The notes under the pieces are model-generated. The model was given only the letters and a program-made list of their open reading frames with translations, did not search any database and was not told where the DNA came from. Positions 42,728 through 53,353 of a DNA stretch of 64,000 nt are shown piece by piece; position 1 is the stretch's first letter, and each line of letters begins with the position of its first letter. Origin of the DNA: Cupriavidus phytohabitans (GTDB lineage: Bacteria > Pseudomonadota > Gammaproteobacteria > Burkholderiales > Burkholderiaceae); the NCBI RefSeq assembly GCF_000426345.1, contig NZ_AUFE01000016.1, forward strand, positions 1 through 64,000. Reading direction: 5' to 3'. The translations under genes and the position numbers were made by a program.

Positions 42728-42853
42728 CACCCCTCTCCCGCTCGCGGGAGAGGGGTGGGGGTGAGGGCCGGCGCGTCAACGAAGTCCAGCCCATCGGTAT
42801 GCCCGCGCCCGCCCTCACCCCCGGCCCCTCTCCCACTTCGCGGGAGAGGGGAG
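42728..42853. repeat. Composite pair of dispersed palindromic repeats, copies 4 and 5
   Basis: Two hairpins face each other. CACCCCTCTCCCGC-TC with its complement gives a perfect 14-bp stem at 42728-42757. CCCCTCTCCC with GGGAGAGGGG gives a 10-bp stem at 42825-42851, ending GAGCAAACC as a mirrored form of copy 1. Between them GGGGTGAGGGC (42758) and GCCCTCACCCC (42811) are also complementary, so the whole 126 bases can fold as one nested structure, like a BIME of REP elements. Confidence 0.75.
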
Positions 42854-42929
42854 CAAACCGCTGGCGGTGATAGCGCGTGCCGGATCATAATCAGCCTCGC
42901 ACAACCACCACCAACCCGGAGCCATACCC

Positions 42930-43538
42930 ATGCGACTCATCGGCATGCTCGATTCCCCCTACGTGCGCCGTGCCGCCATCACGCTGCGCCTGCTGGGTTT
43001 GCCGTTCACCCACGAATCCATCTCGGTGTTCCGCACCTTCGACCAGTTCCGCGCCATCAACCCGGTGGTCAAGGCGCCGTCGCTGGTGTGCGACAACGGC
43101 GTGGTGCTGATGGACTCGACGCTGATCATCGACTACGCCGAAGCGCTGGCCGGCCGCAGCCTGATGCCGGCCGCGCTGGAAGAGCGCCAGCGCGCGCTGC
43201 GCACCATCGGCCTGGCGCTGGCGGCCAGCGAGAAGGCCGTGCAGCACGTGTACGAGCACAACCTGAGGCCGGCGGAGAAGGTTCACCGGCCGTGGGTGGA
43301 GCGCGTCGATGGCCAGCGCACCAGTGCCTTTGCGCTGCTGGAAGACGAGATCGCGCGCATGCCCGTGCCGGCCGATGAGGCGGCCGTGAGCCAGGCCACG
43401 CTGACCGCCGGCGTGGTGTGGACCTTCACCCAGGCGCTGCTGCCCGGTCACGTCGACCGGGCGGCGCACCCTGCGCTGGCCGCGCTCGCGGCGCAGCTGG
43501 AAAGCTTCCCTGCCTTCACCGCGCTGCCCCACGCATGA
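42930..43538 (+). CDS. Glutathione S-transferase
   Basis: 202 residues. Thioredoxin-like N-terminal domain (MRLIGMLDSPYVRRAAITLRLLGLPFTHE, NPVVKAPSLVCDNGVVLMDSTLIIDYAEAL) with the cis-proline and the glutathione-binding D-S pair, then an all-helical C-terminal domain. The catalytic residue is probably Ser9 or Tyr11. GGAG precedes ATG 42930. Monocistronic; role in detoxification or ring cleavage unknown. Confidence 0.87.
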   Translation: MRLIGMLDSPYVRRAAITLRLLGLPFTHESISVFRTFDQFRAINPVVKAPSLVCDNGVVLMDSTLIIDYAEALAGRSLMPAALEERQRALRTIGLALAASEKAVQHVYEHNLRPAEKVHRPWVERVDGQRTSAFALLEDEIARMPVPADEAAVSQATLTAGVVWTFTQALLPGHVDRAAHPALAALAAQLESFPAFTALPHA

Positions 43539-43678
43539 CAGCTCGCGAGAGCCCGGTCTCCGGATTGCGGTAAGCTTCTGGCGCACCCATCGCTCCCGCC
43601 TGGCCGGCCCGCCGGGTGACGCCGCCAACACAGGCAGCGCCCCGGCGTCACATGCAAGCCGCGCCACGGCCGCAGACC

Positions 43679-44575
43679 ATGAACCACGACCGATCCATTG
43701 CCACCCAGATCGTTGCGCTGATCCAGGCCGAAGGCCTGACCGTCGGCGCGCACCTGCCGGCGCAGATGCTGGCCGACAAGCTGCGCGTATCGCGCTCGCC
43801 CGTCAACGAGGCGCTCGCGCTGCTGCACGAGAAGGGCGTGCTCACGCGCGAGAAGAACCGCGGTTTCTTCCTGGCGCGGCCGGTGGCGGCGCCGGCCGCG
43901 GAGTTTGCATCGCAGCTGGGCCTGGTCGAGCCCGACCCGGCCACCGCGGCGTATTTCCAGATCGCCGAAGACTTGCTGCAGGGCACGCTGGAAACGCAGG
44001 TTTCCGAGCACCACCTGCGGCAGCACTACGGCCTGACTGCCACCCAGCTGGGCACCGTGCTCAAGCGGATTGCGCAGGAGGGTTGGGGCGAGCGCAAGCC
44101 CGGCTATGGCTGGGAGTTCTCGTCGATGCTGACCACGCCCGATTCGCTGCTGCAGTCCTACCGGCTGCGGCTGGCGCTGGAACCGGCCGCGCTGCTCGAG
44201 CCCACCTACCGGCTCGAGCCACAGGCGATCGAGCGGCTGCGCGCTGCCGAGCGGCACCTGCTGGAAGGCGGCATCGAGACCGACAGCGCCGACCAGCTGC
44301 ACGACCGCGGCGTGCGCTTCCACGAAACACTGGTCGAGGCGTCTGGCAACCCGTTCTTCATCGACACCATCCGGCGCGTCAACCGCGTGCGCCGGCTGCT
44401 GTCCTACCGCTCGATGCGTGACCGCGAGCGCTATCCCGAACACGCGAAGCAGCACCTGCACGTGCTGGACCTGCTCGCGCGCCAGCGCAACGAGGAAGCC
44501 TCGGAGGCGATGCGCGAGCACCTGCAGCACACGCTTAACGCGCTGACGCAGATCAGCCGGCTGCTGGAGCCTTAG
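43679..44575 (+). CDS. GntR-family (FCD) regulator with second winged helix
   Basis: 298 residues from ATG 43679. An N-terminal GntR winged helix ([39 protein letters not shown]) is followed by a second winged-helix-like segment at about residues 90-140 ([36 protein letters not shown]), then an FCD ligand domain ([48 protein letters not shown]). Most FCD proteins have only one DNA-binding domain. Its 3' end overlaps the convergent mhpE gene by 23 bases, so it may modulate the mhp operon; this is not certain. Confidence 0.82.
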   Translation: MNHDRSIATQIVALIQAEGLTVGAHLPAQMLADKLRVSRSPVNEALALLHEKGVLTREKNRGFFLARPVAAPAAEFASQLGLVEPDPATAAYFQIAEDLLQGTLETQVSEHHLRQHYGLTATQLGTVLKRIAQEGWGERKPGYGWEFSSMLTTPDSLLQSYRLRLALEPAALLEPTYRLEPQAIERLRAAERHLLEGGIETDSADQLHDRGVRFHETLVEASGNPFFIDTIRRVNRVRRLLSYRSMRDRERYPEHAKQHLHVLDLLARQRNEEASEAMREHLQHTLNALTQISRLLEP

Positions 44576-45602
44576 CGGCCTGGCTCTGCGATCCGTTCAG
44601 CAGGTCCAGCGCCACGTCCACGATCATGTCTTCCTGCCCGCCGACCATGCGGCGGCGGCCGAGTTCGACCAGCACGTCGACGGTCTTGAGGCCATAGCGC
44701 GCCGCGGCCGCTTCGCTGTGGCGCAGGAAGCTGGAATACACGCCCGCATAGCCCAGCGCCAGCGTCTCGCGGTCGACCCGCACCGGCCGGTCCTGCAGCG
44801 GGCGCACCAGGTCGTCGGCCGCATCCATCAGCTGGTACAGGTCGGTGCCGTGATGCCAGCCCATGCGCTCGGCGGCAGCGATAAACACTTCCAGCGGCGC
44901 ATTGCCCGCGCCCGCGCCCATGCCGGCCAGGCTGGCGTCGATGCGGTCGCAGCCTTCCTCCACCGCGACGATGCTGTTGGCCACGCCCAGGCTCAGGTTG
45001 TGGTGCGCATGCATGCCGGTCAGCGTCTCGGGCCTGAGCACGTCCTTGAACGCGCGGAAGCGGTCGCGCACGCCGTCCATGGTCAGCGCGCCGCCGGAGT
45101 CGACCACATAGCAGCAGGTCGCGCCATAGTTCTCCATCAGCTTCGCCTGCTGCGCCAGCTGCTGCGGCGTGGTCATGTGGCTCATCATCAGGAAGCCGAC
45201 CGCTTCCATGCCCAGCTCGCGTGCCGCCTCGATATGCTGCCGCGAGATGTCGGCCTCGGTGCAGTGCGTGGCCACGCGCACGATGCGCGCGCCGGCCTGG
45301 TAGGCGTCCTTGAGGTCGTGCACGGTGCCGATGCCGGGCAGCAGCAGCGTGGCGATCCTGGCGTGGCTGACCACGTCGGCGACGGCTTCGATCCATTCCA
45401 GGTCGGTATGCGCGCCGAAGCCGTAGTTGAAGCTGGAGCCCTGCAGCCCGTCGCCGTGCGCGACTTCGATCGAATCGACGCCGGCCCGGTCGAGCGCAGC
45501 GGCGATCTGGCGGACCTGCGCCACGCTGTACTGGTGGCGGATGGCGTGGCTGCCATCGCGCAGCGTCACGTCGGAGATATAGAGTTTCTTGTCGGTGCTC
45601 AT
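44553..45602 (-). CDS. mhpE: 4-hydroxy-2-oxovalerate aldolase
   Basis: 349-residue class II aldolase that splits 4-hydroxy-2-oxopentanoate to pyruvate and acetaldehyde. ATG 45602 has AGGA upstream; the longer frame to 45932 is antisense noise. Motifs: [17 protein letters not shown] with catalytic Arg15-Asp16, [35 protein letters not shown], and the metal HxH in [14 protein letters not shown]. Last gene of the mhp operon, channelling acetaldehyde to MhpF. Confidence 0.93.
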   Translation of the reverse strand: MSTDKKLYISDVTLRDGSHAIRHQYSVAQVRQIAAALDRAGVDSIEVAHGDGLQGSSFNYGFGAHTDLEWIEAVADVVSHARIATLLLPGIGTVHDLKDAYQAGARIVRVATHCTEADISRQHIEAARELGMEAVGFLMMSHMTTPQQLAQQAKLMENYGATCCYVVDSGGALTMDGVRDRFRAFKDVLRPETLTGMHAHHNLSLGVANSIVAVEEGCDRIDASLAGMGAGAGNAPLEVFIAAAERMGWHHGTDLYQLMDAADDLVRPLQDRPVRVDRETLALGYAGVYSSFLRHSEAAAARYGLKTVDVLVELGRRRMVGGQEDMIVDVALDLLNGSQSQAAKAPAAG

Positions 45603-45616
45603 GGCGTGGTTCCTGT

Positions 45617-46567
45617 TCAGGCCGCAGTGGACTCGGCCAGCATGGCTTCGGCCATGCTCTCGGCGGTGTTCAGCGCGGCGCTGGTCATGATGTCGAGGTT
45701 GCCGGCATAGGCGGGCAGGTAGTGCGCGGCGCCCTCGACTTCGAGGAAGACGGTGGTCTTCAGGCCGACAATGCGGCCCAGCCCCGGGATATTGAGCGGC
45801 GCGTCCGCGGCGATTTGCTCGAACTGCACCGCTTGCTTGAGCCGGTAGCCCGGCACGTAGCGCTGCACGTCGGCAGCCATGCGCGCCACCGATTCGGCAA
45901 TGGCGTCCTGGTCGGCCGGCTCGCTCAGGCAATACACCGTGTCGCGCATGATCAGCGGCGGCTCGGCCGGGTTCAGCACGATGATGGCCTTGCCGCGGCG
46001 CGCGCCGCCCACCTGCTCGATGGCACGCGAGGTGGTCTCGGTGAATTCGTCGATATTGGCGCGCGTGCCGGGGCCGGCGCTCTTGCTGGAGATGCTGGCG
46101 ACGATCTCCGCATAGTGCACCGGCGCCACGCGCGATACCGCCGCTACCATCGGGATGGTGGCCTGGCCGCCGCAGGTGACCATGTTGACGTTGGGCGCGT
46201 CCAGGTGCGCGGCGCCGTTGACCACCGGAATGCAGTACGGGCCGATTGCCGCCGGGGTCAGGTCGACCATGCGCAGCGCCGGGCGCAGCGCGCGCAGGAA
46301 CGCATCGTTCTTCACGTGCGCGCCGGCGCTGGTGGCGTCGAAGACAATGTCGATGTCGCCGAACACCGGCAGCCGGGCCAACCCTTCCACGCCTTCATGC
46401 GTGGTGGCCACGCCCATGCGGGCCGCGCGGGCCAGGCCGTCGGAGGCGGGGTCGATGCCGACCATCGCGCCCATCTCGACATGCCGGCCATGCCGCAGGA
46501 TCTTGATCATCAGGTCGGTGCCGATATTGCCCGAGCCGATGATGGCGGCCTTGAGCTTGCGTGTCAT
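45617..46567 (-). CDS. mhpF: Acetaldehyde dehydrogenase (acylating)
   Basis: 316 residues. NAD site [10 protein letters not shown] at 11-20 and catalytic Cys132 in [12 protein letters not shown], the position known for DmpF/BphJ. It converts acetaldehyde to acetyl-CoA in a bifunctional complex with MhpE, encoded 14 bases downstream. Confidence 0.94.
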   Translation of the reverse strand: MTRKLKAAIIGSGNIGTDLMIKILRHGRHVEMGAMVGIDPASDGLARAARMGVATTHEGVEGLARLPVFGDIDIVFDATSAGAHVKNDAFLRALRPALRMVDLTPAAIGPYCIPVVNGAAHLDAPNVNMVTCGGQATIPMVAAVSRVAPVHYAEIVASISSKSAGPGTRANIDEFTETTSRAIEQVGGARRGKAIIVLNPAEPPLIMRDTVYCLSEPADQDAIAESVARMAADVQRYVPGYRLKQAVQFEQIAADAPLNIPGLGRIVGLKTTVFLEVEGAAHYLPAYAGNLDIMTSAALNTAESMAEAMLAESTAA

Positions 46568-46587
46568 GGGGATTCTCCTTGGATGGG

Positions 46588-47604
46588 TTACTCGACGCTG
46601 GCGCCGCTGGCCTTGACCAGCGGGGTCCAGCGCGTGTTTTCGCTGGCGAGGAAGGTGCCGAACTGCTGCGGGCTCATCGGCATCGGATCGAGACCCTGGT
46701 CAGCAAACCGCCTGGTGACTTCCGGTGCCTTCAGCGCCTTCAGCGCGGATTCATTGAGCCGTGCGACCACGGCGTCGGGCGTGCCGCTGCGCACCACCAT
46801 GCCGAACCACACGCCGGCATCCAGCCCGGGCACGCCCAGCTCGGCCAGCGTGCGCACGTCGGGCAGGCTGGGTGAACGCTTGCTCGACGCGATCGCCAGC
46901 GCCTTGACCTTGCCGCCCTTGATCAGCGGCGAGGTGGTGATGACCGGGTCGAACATCATGTCGACCTGGCCCGCCATCACGTCCTGCAGCGCGGGCGCGG
47001 AGCCCTTGTAGGCAACGTGGGTGAACTTGCCGCCGGACTTGTCACCGAACAGGCCGCCGAGCAGGTGCCCGATCGAGCCGATGCCCTGCGAGGCGTAGTT
47101 GACTCCGTCCGCGCGCGACTTCGCCAGTGCCACCAGGTCCTTCACCGATTTGGCCGGGCTGTTCTGCGGCACCACCAGCACCAGCGGCGAGGCCGCCAGC
47201 GCCGTCACCGGCTTGAAATCCTTGAGCGGGTCATACGAGAAATTGCGGTACAGCCCCGGGTTGATCGCGAACATCTCGGTGGCCGCGACGAATACCGTGT
47301 GGCCATCCGGCTCGGCGCGCCTGACCGCCAGCGCGGCGATCTGCCCGCCGCCGCCGGGGCGGTTCTCCACGATCACCGGCTTGCCGAGGTCGGTCTGCAT
47401 CTGCTGCGCGACCTGGCGCGCGATCATGTCAGTGATGCCGCCCGCCGGGAACGGGACCACGATGGTGACGGGGCGGGTGGGGAAGGCGGGCGCTTGCGCG
47501 GTGGCCGCGCCGGCGCTGCCGGTCAGAGCGGCGAGGGCGGCGCCGATGGCGAAGGGGGCGAGCAGCCTGGCAATGAGGCGATGCGCGCGAGGGGGGCGTT
47601 GCAT
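46588..47604 (-). CDS. Bug-family (TctC) receptor inside the mhp operon
   Basis: 338-residue receptor with a Sec signal ([21 protein letters not shown]), then [52 protein letters not shown] and [23 protein letters not shown]. It sits between mhpD and mhpF in place of the usual mhpT permease, so it is likely to capture 3-phenylpropionate-type acids. Confidence 0.9.
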   Translation of the reverse strand: MQRPPRAHRLIARLLAPFAIGAALAALTGSAGAATAQAPAFPTRPVTIVVPFPAGGITDMIARQVAQQMQTDLGKPVIVENRPGGGGQIAALAVRRAEPDGHTVFVAATEMFAINPGLYRNFSYDPLKDFKPVTALAASPLVLVVPQNSPAKSVKDLVALAKSRADGVNYASQGIGSIGHLLGGLFGDKSGGKFTHVAYKGSAPALQDVMAGQVDMMFDPVITTSPLIKGGKVKALAIASSKRSPSLPDVRTLAELGVPGLDAGVWFGMVVRSGTPDAVVARLNESALKALKAPEVTRRFADQGLDPMPMSPQQFGTFLASENTRWTPLVKASGASVE

Positions 47605-47655
47605 GGTTATCTCCGTTTCTCTGTAGTTATGGGTTCAAAGCTTCCTGGGGGCGTG

Positions 47656-48447
47656 TCAGCTGTCGGCGAACTTCGCGCGTACGGTGCCGACGCCGGTGAT
47701 ATGCGCTGCATAGGTCTTGCCGGCCTGCACCGGCACCATCGGCCCGAGCGCTCCGGTCAGCACCAGGTCGCCGGCGCGCAGCGGGTCGCGCAGGCTGGCG
47801 AGCTTGCGCGCCAGCCACACCGCGGCATTGAGCGGATGGCCCAGGCACGCGGCGCCATTGCCGTGCGAGACGCGTTCGTCGCCGCACCGCATTTCCATCT
47901 CCACCGCCTTCAGGTCAAGGCCAGCCAGCGGCACCGGCACCGCGCCGATTACCACCAGCCCGCTGGAAGCGTTGTCGGCCACCGTGTCGACATACGAGAT
48001 ATCCCAGTTGGCGATGCGGCTGCCGACCACCTCGATCGCCGGCAGCACGTAGTCCACCGCGCCCAGCACGTCGAGCACGGTGGCATCGGCCACGTCGAGG
48101 TCGCGGCGCAGCACCAGCGCCACCTCGGCCTCGGCCTTGGGCTGTAGCGTGCGCGCCATCGGGATCGGCTCGTCGTCGCCGTAGACCATGTCGGCAAACA
48201 AGGTGCCGAAGTCGGGCTGGTCAACGCCCAGCTGGCGTTGCACCGCGGGCGAGGTCAGGCCGATCTTGCGGCCGACCACGCGGCGCCCGGCGGCTTGCCA
48301 GACGGCGACGTTGGCGCGTTGCACGGCGTAGGCGGTGGCCGCGTCGTCGGCGGCGATCTCGCCGCGCAGCGGCGCCACCGGCGCGCGCGCGCGTTCGGCT
48401 TCGCGCAGGCGGGCGGCGAGGGCGAGGATGGTTTCCTGGTCGGGCAT
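47656..48447 (-). CDS. mhpD: 2-keto-4-pentenoate hydratase
   Basis: 263-residue hydratase of the MhpD/BphH family: [32 protein letters not shown], then [15 protein letters not shown] with metal-binding glutamates, and [16 protein letters not shown]. Converts 2-hydroxypenta-2,4-dienoate to 4-hydroxy-2-oxopentanoate, the substrate of MhpE. In order within the operon. Confidence 0.92.
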   Translation of the reverse strand: MPDQETILALAARLREAERARAPVAPLRGEIAADDAATAYAVQRANVAVWQAAGRRVVGRKIGLTSPAVQRQLGVDQPDFGTLFADMVYGDDEPIPMARTLQPKAEAEVALVLRRDLDVADATVLDVLGAVDYVLPAIEVVGSRIANWDISYVDTVADNASSGLVVIGAVPVPLAGLDLKAVEMEMRCGDERVSHGNGAACLGHPLNAAVWLARKLASLRDPLRAGDLVLTGALGPMVPVQAGKTYAAHITGVGTVRAKFADS

Positions 48448-48478
48448 GGCTGTGTCCTTGCGATGGTTTGGTGAGCGG

Positions 48479-49420
48479 TCAGCTGGCAGCGGCGGCGTGC
48501 ATCAGCGCAAATCCGGCGATCCATTCCGGGATCGGGCGGTAGTAGTCCAGTTCGGCGCGGTAGGCGCCGCCCGCGGCGAGCGCGGCAAAGGCGGCGATCC
48601 AGGTGCGCACCTCATGGGCCGACTTGCCGGCGTCGCGCGTGATGCCGTCGTTGGTCATGCCGTCGACGCCGGTCAGTTCGCCGCTGGCGAGCAGCGCCAG
48701 GAACGCGCGGTCCCAGTCGGGATTGAGCGCATGCAGGGCGCTGTCGCCGCCGGCAAAGGCGCGCGCGGCAGCGACGGTGCGCTCCTGCCGCGCCTGGCGC
48801 GAGGCCGGCGGCGGGTTGCGTCCCGCGATCAGGCGTTCCGCCACCTCCGCGCTGGCGCCGGCGATCTCCGGCACCGGCGGCTCGTGCGAGATGCCGCCGG
48901 AGCCGACCACCAGCACGCGCTTGCCCAGACCCGACAGGTAGCGGCCGATGGCATCGCCCAGCAGCCGCGCGCGGCGGCAGCTCGCCATCGGCGGCGCGAC
49001 CGAGTTGATGAACACCGGGATCACCGGGTAGCGGTCGAGCGCGCCGGCCAGCACTTCCAGCGCCTGCGCGCAGCCGTGATCGACCTGCATGCGGTACGAC
49101 ACGGCCACGTCGAGGTCCTGCGCCATCACCGTTTCGGCCAGGCCCAGCGCCACGTCCTGCGGCACGTCGAGCGGACCGGCGAGGCTGTTGAAGTCGCCGA
49201 TGGCGCTGGCCGCCACGCCGACGCAGAACGGCGGCATCACGTCGTAGAAGAAGCCGTTGTAGTGGTCGGGCGCGAACACCACCACGAGTTCGGGATCAAA
49301 GGCCTGGACGCGGGCGCGCGCCGCGGCCTGCAGGCGCTCGACCTCGGCCACGACTTCCGGCGCGGGGTCGTAGTAGCCGTGCAGCGGGGTGTGTGACAGG
49401 CATTCCAGATGGATCGGCAT
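48479..49420 (-). CDS. mhpB: 3-(2,3-dihydroxyphenyl)propionate 1,2-dioxygenase
   Basis: 313-residue class III extradiol dioxygenase. AGGAG precedes ATG 49420. Iron/catalytic region residues are LSHTPL (His10), [21 protein letters not shown] and [14 protein letters not shown] with the conserved histidine, then [15 protein letters not shown] and a late [14 protein letters not shown]. Cleaves the catecholic ring meta to the hydroxyls. One base separates it from mhpA. Confidence 0.92.
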   Translation of the reverse strand: MPIHLECLSHTPLHGYYDPAPEVVAEVERLQAAARARVQAFDPELVVVFAPDHYNGFFYDVMPPFCVGVAASAIGDFNSLAGPLDVPQDVALGLAETVMAQDLDVAVSYRMQVDHGCAQALEVLAGALDRYPVIPVFINSVAPPMASCRRARLLGDAIGRYLSGLGKRVLVVGSGGISHEPPVPEIAGASAEVAERLIAGRNPPPASRQARQERTVAAARAFAGGDSALHALNPDWDRAFLALLASGELTGVDGMTNDGITRDAGKSAHEVRTWIAAFAALAAGGAYRAELDYYRPIPEWIAGFALMHAAAAS

Positions 49421-49421
49421 G

Positions 49422-51326
49422 TCAGGCTCCTGCGGCAAGCTGCCGGACGGCGGCGGTGTGCGCGTCATACGAAGGCGCGGCCGTAGGGGCGACGATAGGG
49501 GCGGCGGCACGCGTGTCGGCTTCCTCGGCTTCCTCGGCAGCCGGCGTGCGCAAGGCCAGCTTGCGCGCCAGCGCCACCACCGAGTCCGAGATTTGCTGCG
49601 GCGAGCACATGCCGGCGACAAAGCGGTCGGGCCGCAGCAGCACCACCGAGCCGGGCTGGTTGCCGAACCAGTCCTTGAGCCGGTTGTGCACGTCGCCCAC
49701 GGCGAGCACGCCATCGGGGACGTCGTCACGGTATTCGAGCTGCGGATCCGGCTTGGCCAGCACGAACACGCCGCCGAGTTGCCGCCACACCGCGCGCGCC
49801 TGCGCCGTCAGGCCGAAGGTGGGATCGGTGCCCCAGCCAAGGATTGCGAAGCGGTTGCCGATCACGTCGTCGAGGCGCTCGACGGTATTGGCTTCGGTGC
49901 GCACCAGCGGCTGGATGAACATGCGGCCCACCGGCGCGTAAGACGCATAGCCGGCGGGGTCGTGGCCATGCACCAGCCGGCCGACCAGCGATTCGCGCTT
50001 CTCGCTCATCAGGCCCAGCAGGCGGCCCAGCGCGGAGTTGCCCGAGCGCTCCAGCCAGCGGGCCAACAGGCCCGGTTGCGCGCGGCGCTGACCTTCGGGC
50101 AAGAGCACGACACCTTGCTCGTAACGCGGCATCGGCTTGAAGCGCATCTCGACGAAGTACTGCTTGACCGAGGGGAAGCGGTTCAGCACTTTCGTGAGGC
50201 CATCGCGCAGCGCCGAGCCCGCGCGGCTGGCTGGCGCGAAGATATCGCCGGCCACCTCCGACAGGTGGATCATCGAACGCGCATGGGCGCGGCGCTCGGC
50301 GGTGTAGGTGTCGAGCAGCGCATCGCCGGCCTGGCCCTTGACCACCATCGCCAGCTTCCAGCCCAGGTTGCTGGCGTCGCGGATGCCGCTGTTGTAGCCC
50401 TGGCCCTGCCATACCGGCATGATGTGCGCGGCATCGCCAGCCAGCAGCACGCGGCCGGCGCGGAAGTCGCGCGCCAGGCGCGCGTTGTGGGTATAGACGC
50501 GCTTGCGGATGTAGTCGACCTTGTCCGGGTCGGCCACGACCTTGCGGATCAGCGCGGCCATGTTCTCGGGGCGCGACAGTTCTTCCTCGGTCTCGCCGGG
50601 CATGACCATGAATTCGAAGCGGCGGATGCCGTGCGGCAGCGCGGCCGATACATAGGGCCGCTCGGGGTCGCAGTGCATGTAGATGTGCGGCGTGCCGATC
50701 GGGTCGTTGCGCACGTCCACCACGATCCACTGGTTGGGCTTGGTGCGGCCTTCAAACGGCATGTCGAGCGTGCGGCGCACGAAGCTGTTGCCGCCGTCCG
50801 CGCCCACCATGTAGACGGCGCGAATGCGCACCGGCCGGCCGGCCTCGTCGGCGGCGTCGACCTGCACGCCTTGCCCGTCATGCGTGAACGACGCCACGCC
50901 GTGGCCGAGCAGCGAGCGCACATGCGGGAAGCGCTGCAGGCCCTCGAACAGGATGCGGTCGGCCAGCGGCTGGATAAAGGCATTGCGGCGCGGCCAGCCG
51001 AACTCGTCGGTGCGCGGCTCGATCGAAGCAAAGCAGCGTCCGCCCGCGGTGACGAAGCGCATCCAGTGGTTGGGCGTGGTGTGCGGCAGCAGCGTCTGCG
51101 CCAGGCCGACCGACTGGAATACGCGCAGCGCTTCGTCGTCGAGGCCGATGGCGCGCGGATAGTCGATGATCTGCGCGAGCTTTTCCACCAGCACCACGCT
51201 GACGCCCTGCAGGCCGAGGATATTGGCGATCATCAGGCCGACCGGCCCGGCACCGACGATGGCGACGTCGCAATCGACAGTGTCAGGACGAGCGTCGGCG
51301 CCCGCCATGGCGATGGCGTGGGTCAT
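49422..51326 (-). CDS. mhpA: 3-(3-hydroxyphenyl)propionate hydroxylase
   Basis: 634-residue FAD monooxygenase. [22 protein letters not shown] motif near residue 20, [16 protein letters not shown] (DG motif), and [35 protein letters not shown] (GD motif), then a thioredoxin-like C-terminal domain. The C-terminus is about 60-80 residues longer than E. coli MhpA and rich in Ala and Thr. It produces 2,3-dihydroxyphenylpropionate for MhpB. Confidence 0.93.
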   Translation of the reverse strand: MTHAIAMAGADARPDTVDCDVAIVGAGPVGLMIANILGLQGVSVVLVEKLAQIIDYPRAIGLDDEALRVFQSVGLAQTLLPHTTPNHWMRFVTAGGRCFASIEPRTDEFGWPRRNAFIQPLADRILFEGLQRFPHVRSLLGHGVASFTHDGQGVQVDAADEAGRPVRIRAVYMVGADGGNSFVRRTLDMPFEGRTKPNQWIVVDVRNDPIGTPHIYMHCDPERPYVSAALPHGIRRFEFMVMPGETEEELSRPENMAALIRKVVADPDKVDYIRKRVYTHNARLARDFRAGRVLLAGDAAHIMPVWQGQGYNSGIRDASNLGWKLAMVVKGQAGDALLDTYTAERRAHARSMIHLSEVAGDIFAPASRAGSALRDGLTKVLNRFPSVKQYFVEMRFKPMPRYEQGVVLLPEGQRRAQPGLLARWLERSGNSALGRLLGLMSEKRESLVGRLVHGHDPAGYASYAPVGRMFIQPLVRTEANTVERLDDVIGNRFAILGWGTDPTFGLTAQARAVWRQLGGVFVLAKPDPQLEYRDDVPDGVLAVGDVHNRLKDWFGNQPGSVVLLRPDRFVAGMCSPQQISDSVVALARKLALRTPAAEEAEEADTRAAAPIVAPTAAPSYDAHTAAVRQLAAGA

Positions 51327-51417
51327 GTCTGTCTCCGTTCTGTGTTGTGGGTGTCCGGGCGCGGCCCGGACCGTCAGGGATGCGCGCAGCCCAGTCGTCA
51401 GGGATGCGCGCAGCGCA

Positions 51418-52365
51418 TCAGACCGTGGTGGCCTCGGGCACGGGCTTGCCGAGCAGGAAGTTCAGGTGGATGCGGTTGAAGGTGTCGGCATCCTCGAACT
51501 GCGGCCAGTGGCCGCAGCCATCCATCACCGTGAACAGCGCGCCGGGAATCATGGTGGCGATGCGCCGTCCTTCCGACACATCCGCGGTGGGATCGTCGGA
51601 GGTCCACAGCACCAGCGTCGGCGCCTGGATCCGGCCGTAGTCATCGGCGCGCAGGATATTGCGCTGGCGCGTCTCCATGTCCTGCAGGACCATGTTGCCG
51701 CGCTGCGCCTCGACCATGCCGGGCTGCGCATAGATCGCCTGGCGCGTGGCGACGAGGTCATCGAACACCTTGGACTTGTCGGCCATCAGCCATTCCACGC
51801 GCGCCTTGATGAAGTCCCAGCTCGGGTCTTCGACCGCGCGCATCGACAGCGTCTTCAGGCGTTCCATCACCACCGGGTCGGCCTGCGAGCCGCCGGCGGT
51901 GTTCAGCACCAGGCGCTCGACGCGCCCGGGGTGGTCGATCGCCAGTTGCGAGGCGACCCAGCCGCCCAGCGATTCGCCGCTGAACGAGGCGCGTTCGATG
52001 CCGAGCGCATCGAGCACGCGGATCACATGGTCGACATAGGCCGACACCTCGCGCGGCCCGTCGGGCTTGTCGGTCCAGCCGTGGCCGATCATGTCGATGG
52101 CCCAGACGTCGAAGTGCTCGGCGTGCGCCTTCAGGTTGCGCACATAGGCCTCGGCGTGGCCGCCGACGCCGTGCAGCAGGATCAGCGCGGGCTTGCCGCG
52201 GTCGCCGGCGTGCAGGTAGCGTGTCTGGATGCCGCCGGCATCGAGCCAGCCCTGGGTGAAGCTGACGCCGCGCAGGTCGGCCCAGATGCTCTGGAACGGC
52301 TTGGCGGCAGCGGTGGAAGTGATGGAAGTATTGACCGCGGTGGCCGGGGCGGCTTGCGTCGACAT
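51418..52365 (-). CDS. mhpC: 2-hydroxy-6-oxonona-2,4-dienedioate hydrolase
   Basis: 315-residue alpha/beta hydrolase with [17 protein letters not shown] oxyanion loop, nucleophile Ser132 in FSGESLGGW, and C-terminal [11 protein letters not shown] histidine. ATG 52365 has GGAGA upstream. It has about 25 extra N-terminal residues compared with E. coli MhpC. First gene of the leftward mhp operon, divergent from mhpR. Cleaves the ring-fission product to succinate and 2-hydroxypentadienoate. Confidence 0.92.
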   Translation of the reverse strand: MSTQAAPATAVNTSITSTAAAKPFQSIWADLRGVSFTQGWLDAGGIQTRYLHAGDRGKPALILLHGVGGHAEAYVRNLKAHAEHFDVWAIDMIGHGWTDKPDGPREVSAYVDHVIRVLDALGIERASFSGESLGGWVASQLAIDHPGRVERLVLNTAGGSQADPVVMERLKTLSMRAVEDPSWDFIKARVEWLMADKSKVFDDLVATRQAIYAQPGMVEAQRGNMVLQDMETRQRNILRADDYGRIQAPTLVLWTSDDPTADVSEGRRIATMIPGALFTVMDGCGHWPQFEDADTFNRIHLNFLLGKPVPEATTV

Positions 52366-52457
52366 CGGTTGTCTCCAGGTTCTGTGCAGGGTGCCTGCAT
52401 TCGGGGGGCTTGCTTTGAACGGAAGTCTAGAGACCGCGTTGCCTGCGGCAAAAAAAA

Positions 52458-52484
52458 TGTGCAAACTGTGCAAAGAGTGCACAA
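52458..52484. promoter_or_regulatory. MhpR operator region, triple GTGCA repeats
   Basis: TGTGCAAA at 52458, TGTGCAAA at 52467 and GTGCACAA at 52477 form three half sites at 9-10-base spacing; the last is also an inverted form. They lie between the divergent mhpC and mhpR starts, where IclR-type MhpR binds. Confidence 0.65.
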
Positions 52485-52506
52485 CGTTGATTTAAAAGGA
52501 TTTTTT

Positions 52507-53307
52507 ATGGCGCTGGAGCGGGATGCCATTTACGCCAATGTCAGGGGACTGACGCGGGGCCTGGATGTGCTGCGGGCGCTGAACCGCATGGAAAGCGGGC
52601 GCGCGACGGCCCAGCAACTGGCGCAGGAGACGGGGCTGCACCGCACCACGGTGCGGCGCCTGCTGGAGACGCTGTTGGCGCAGGGCTTCGTTCGCCGCAG
52701 CGAGTCGGACGACACCTTCCGCCTGACGCTGCAGGTACGCACGCTCAGCGAAGGCTTTACCGACGACGAGTGGATCTCCACCACCGCCGCGCCGCTGATG
52801 GGTGAACTGCTGCAACAGGTGGTGTGGCCCTCCGACCTGACCACGCCCGATGGCGACGCGATGATCATCCGCGAGACCACGCATCGATTCAGTCCGCTGT
52901 CGTTCCACCGTGCCATGGTCGGGCGGCGGCTGCCGATGCTGCTGACGGCGTCGGGGCGCGCCTACTTTGCCAACTGCACCGAGCCCGAGCAGGAGAGCAT
53001 CGTCGCGATGCTGCGCTCAGGTGCCGGCGGCGAGCGCCAGGCCGCGCTCGCCAGCGATGCGCAGTTCGTGCAGAACCTGGTGAAGCGTGTGCGGCAGGAC
53101 GGCTTCAGCACCAACCATGGCGACTGGAGCGAGCAGCGCAATATCAGCGCCATTGCCGTGCCACTGCGTGCGGGCGAGCGCGTGCTCGGCAGCCTGAACG
53201 TGGTCTACCTGTCGCGCGCGCTCAAGCCGGCCGAGGCGGAGGCGAAGTTCGTTGCACCGCTGGCCGGCATTGCGGGCAAGATCGCGGCGGGCCTGGCAGG
53301 GACCTGA
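52507..53307 (+). CDS. mhpR: IclR-family activator of the mhp genes
   Basis: 266-residue IclR regulator from ATG 52507 (AAGGA seven bases upstream). Winged helix at about 15-70 (RGLDVLRALNRMESGRATAQQLAQETGLHRTTVRRLLETLLAQGF) and an IclR effector domain with GRRLPMLLTASGRAYFANC and ISAIAVPLRAGERVLGSLNVVY. Divergent from mhpC with clear half sites in the gap, as in E. coli. Confidence 0.92.
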   Translation: MALERDAIYANVRGLTRGLDVLRALNRMESGRATAQQLAQETGLHRTTVRRLLETLLAQGFVRRSESDDTFRLTLQVRTLSEGFTDDEWISTTAAPLMGELLQQVVWPSDLTTPDGDAMIIRETTHRFSPLSFHRAMVGRRLPMLLTASGRAYFANCTEPEQESIVAMLRSGAGGERQAALASDAQFVQNLVKRVRQDGFSTNHGDWSEQRNISAIAVPLRAGERVLGSLNVVYLSRALKPAEAEAKFVAPLAGIAGKIAAGLAGT

Positions 53308-53353
53308 GCGGACTCGTGCCGCAGCCGGATAATCGCCCACCGCGCCCATCCCG

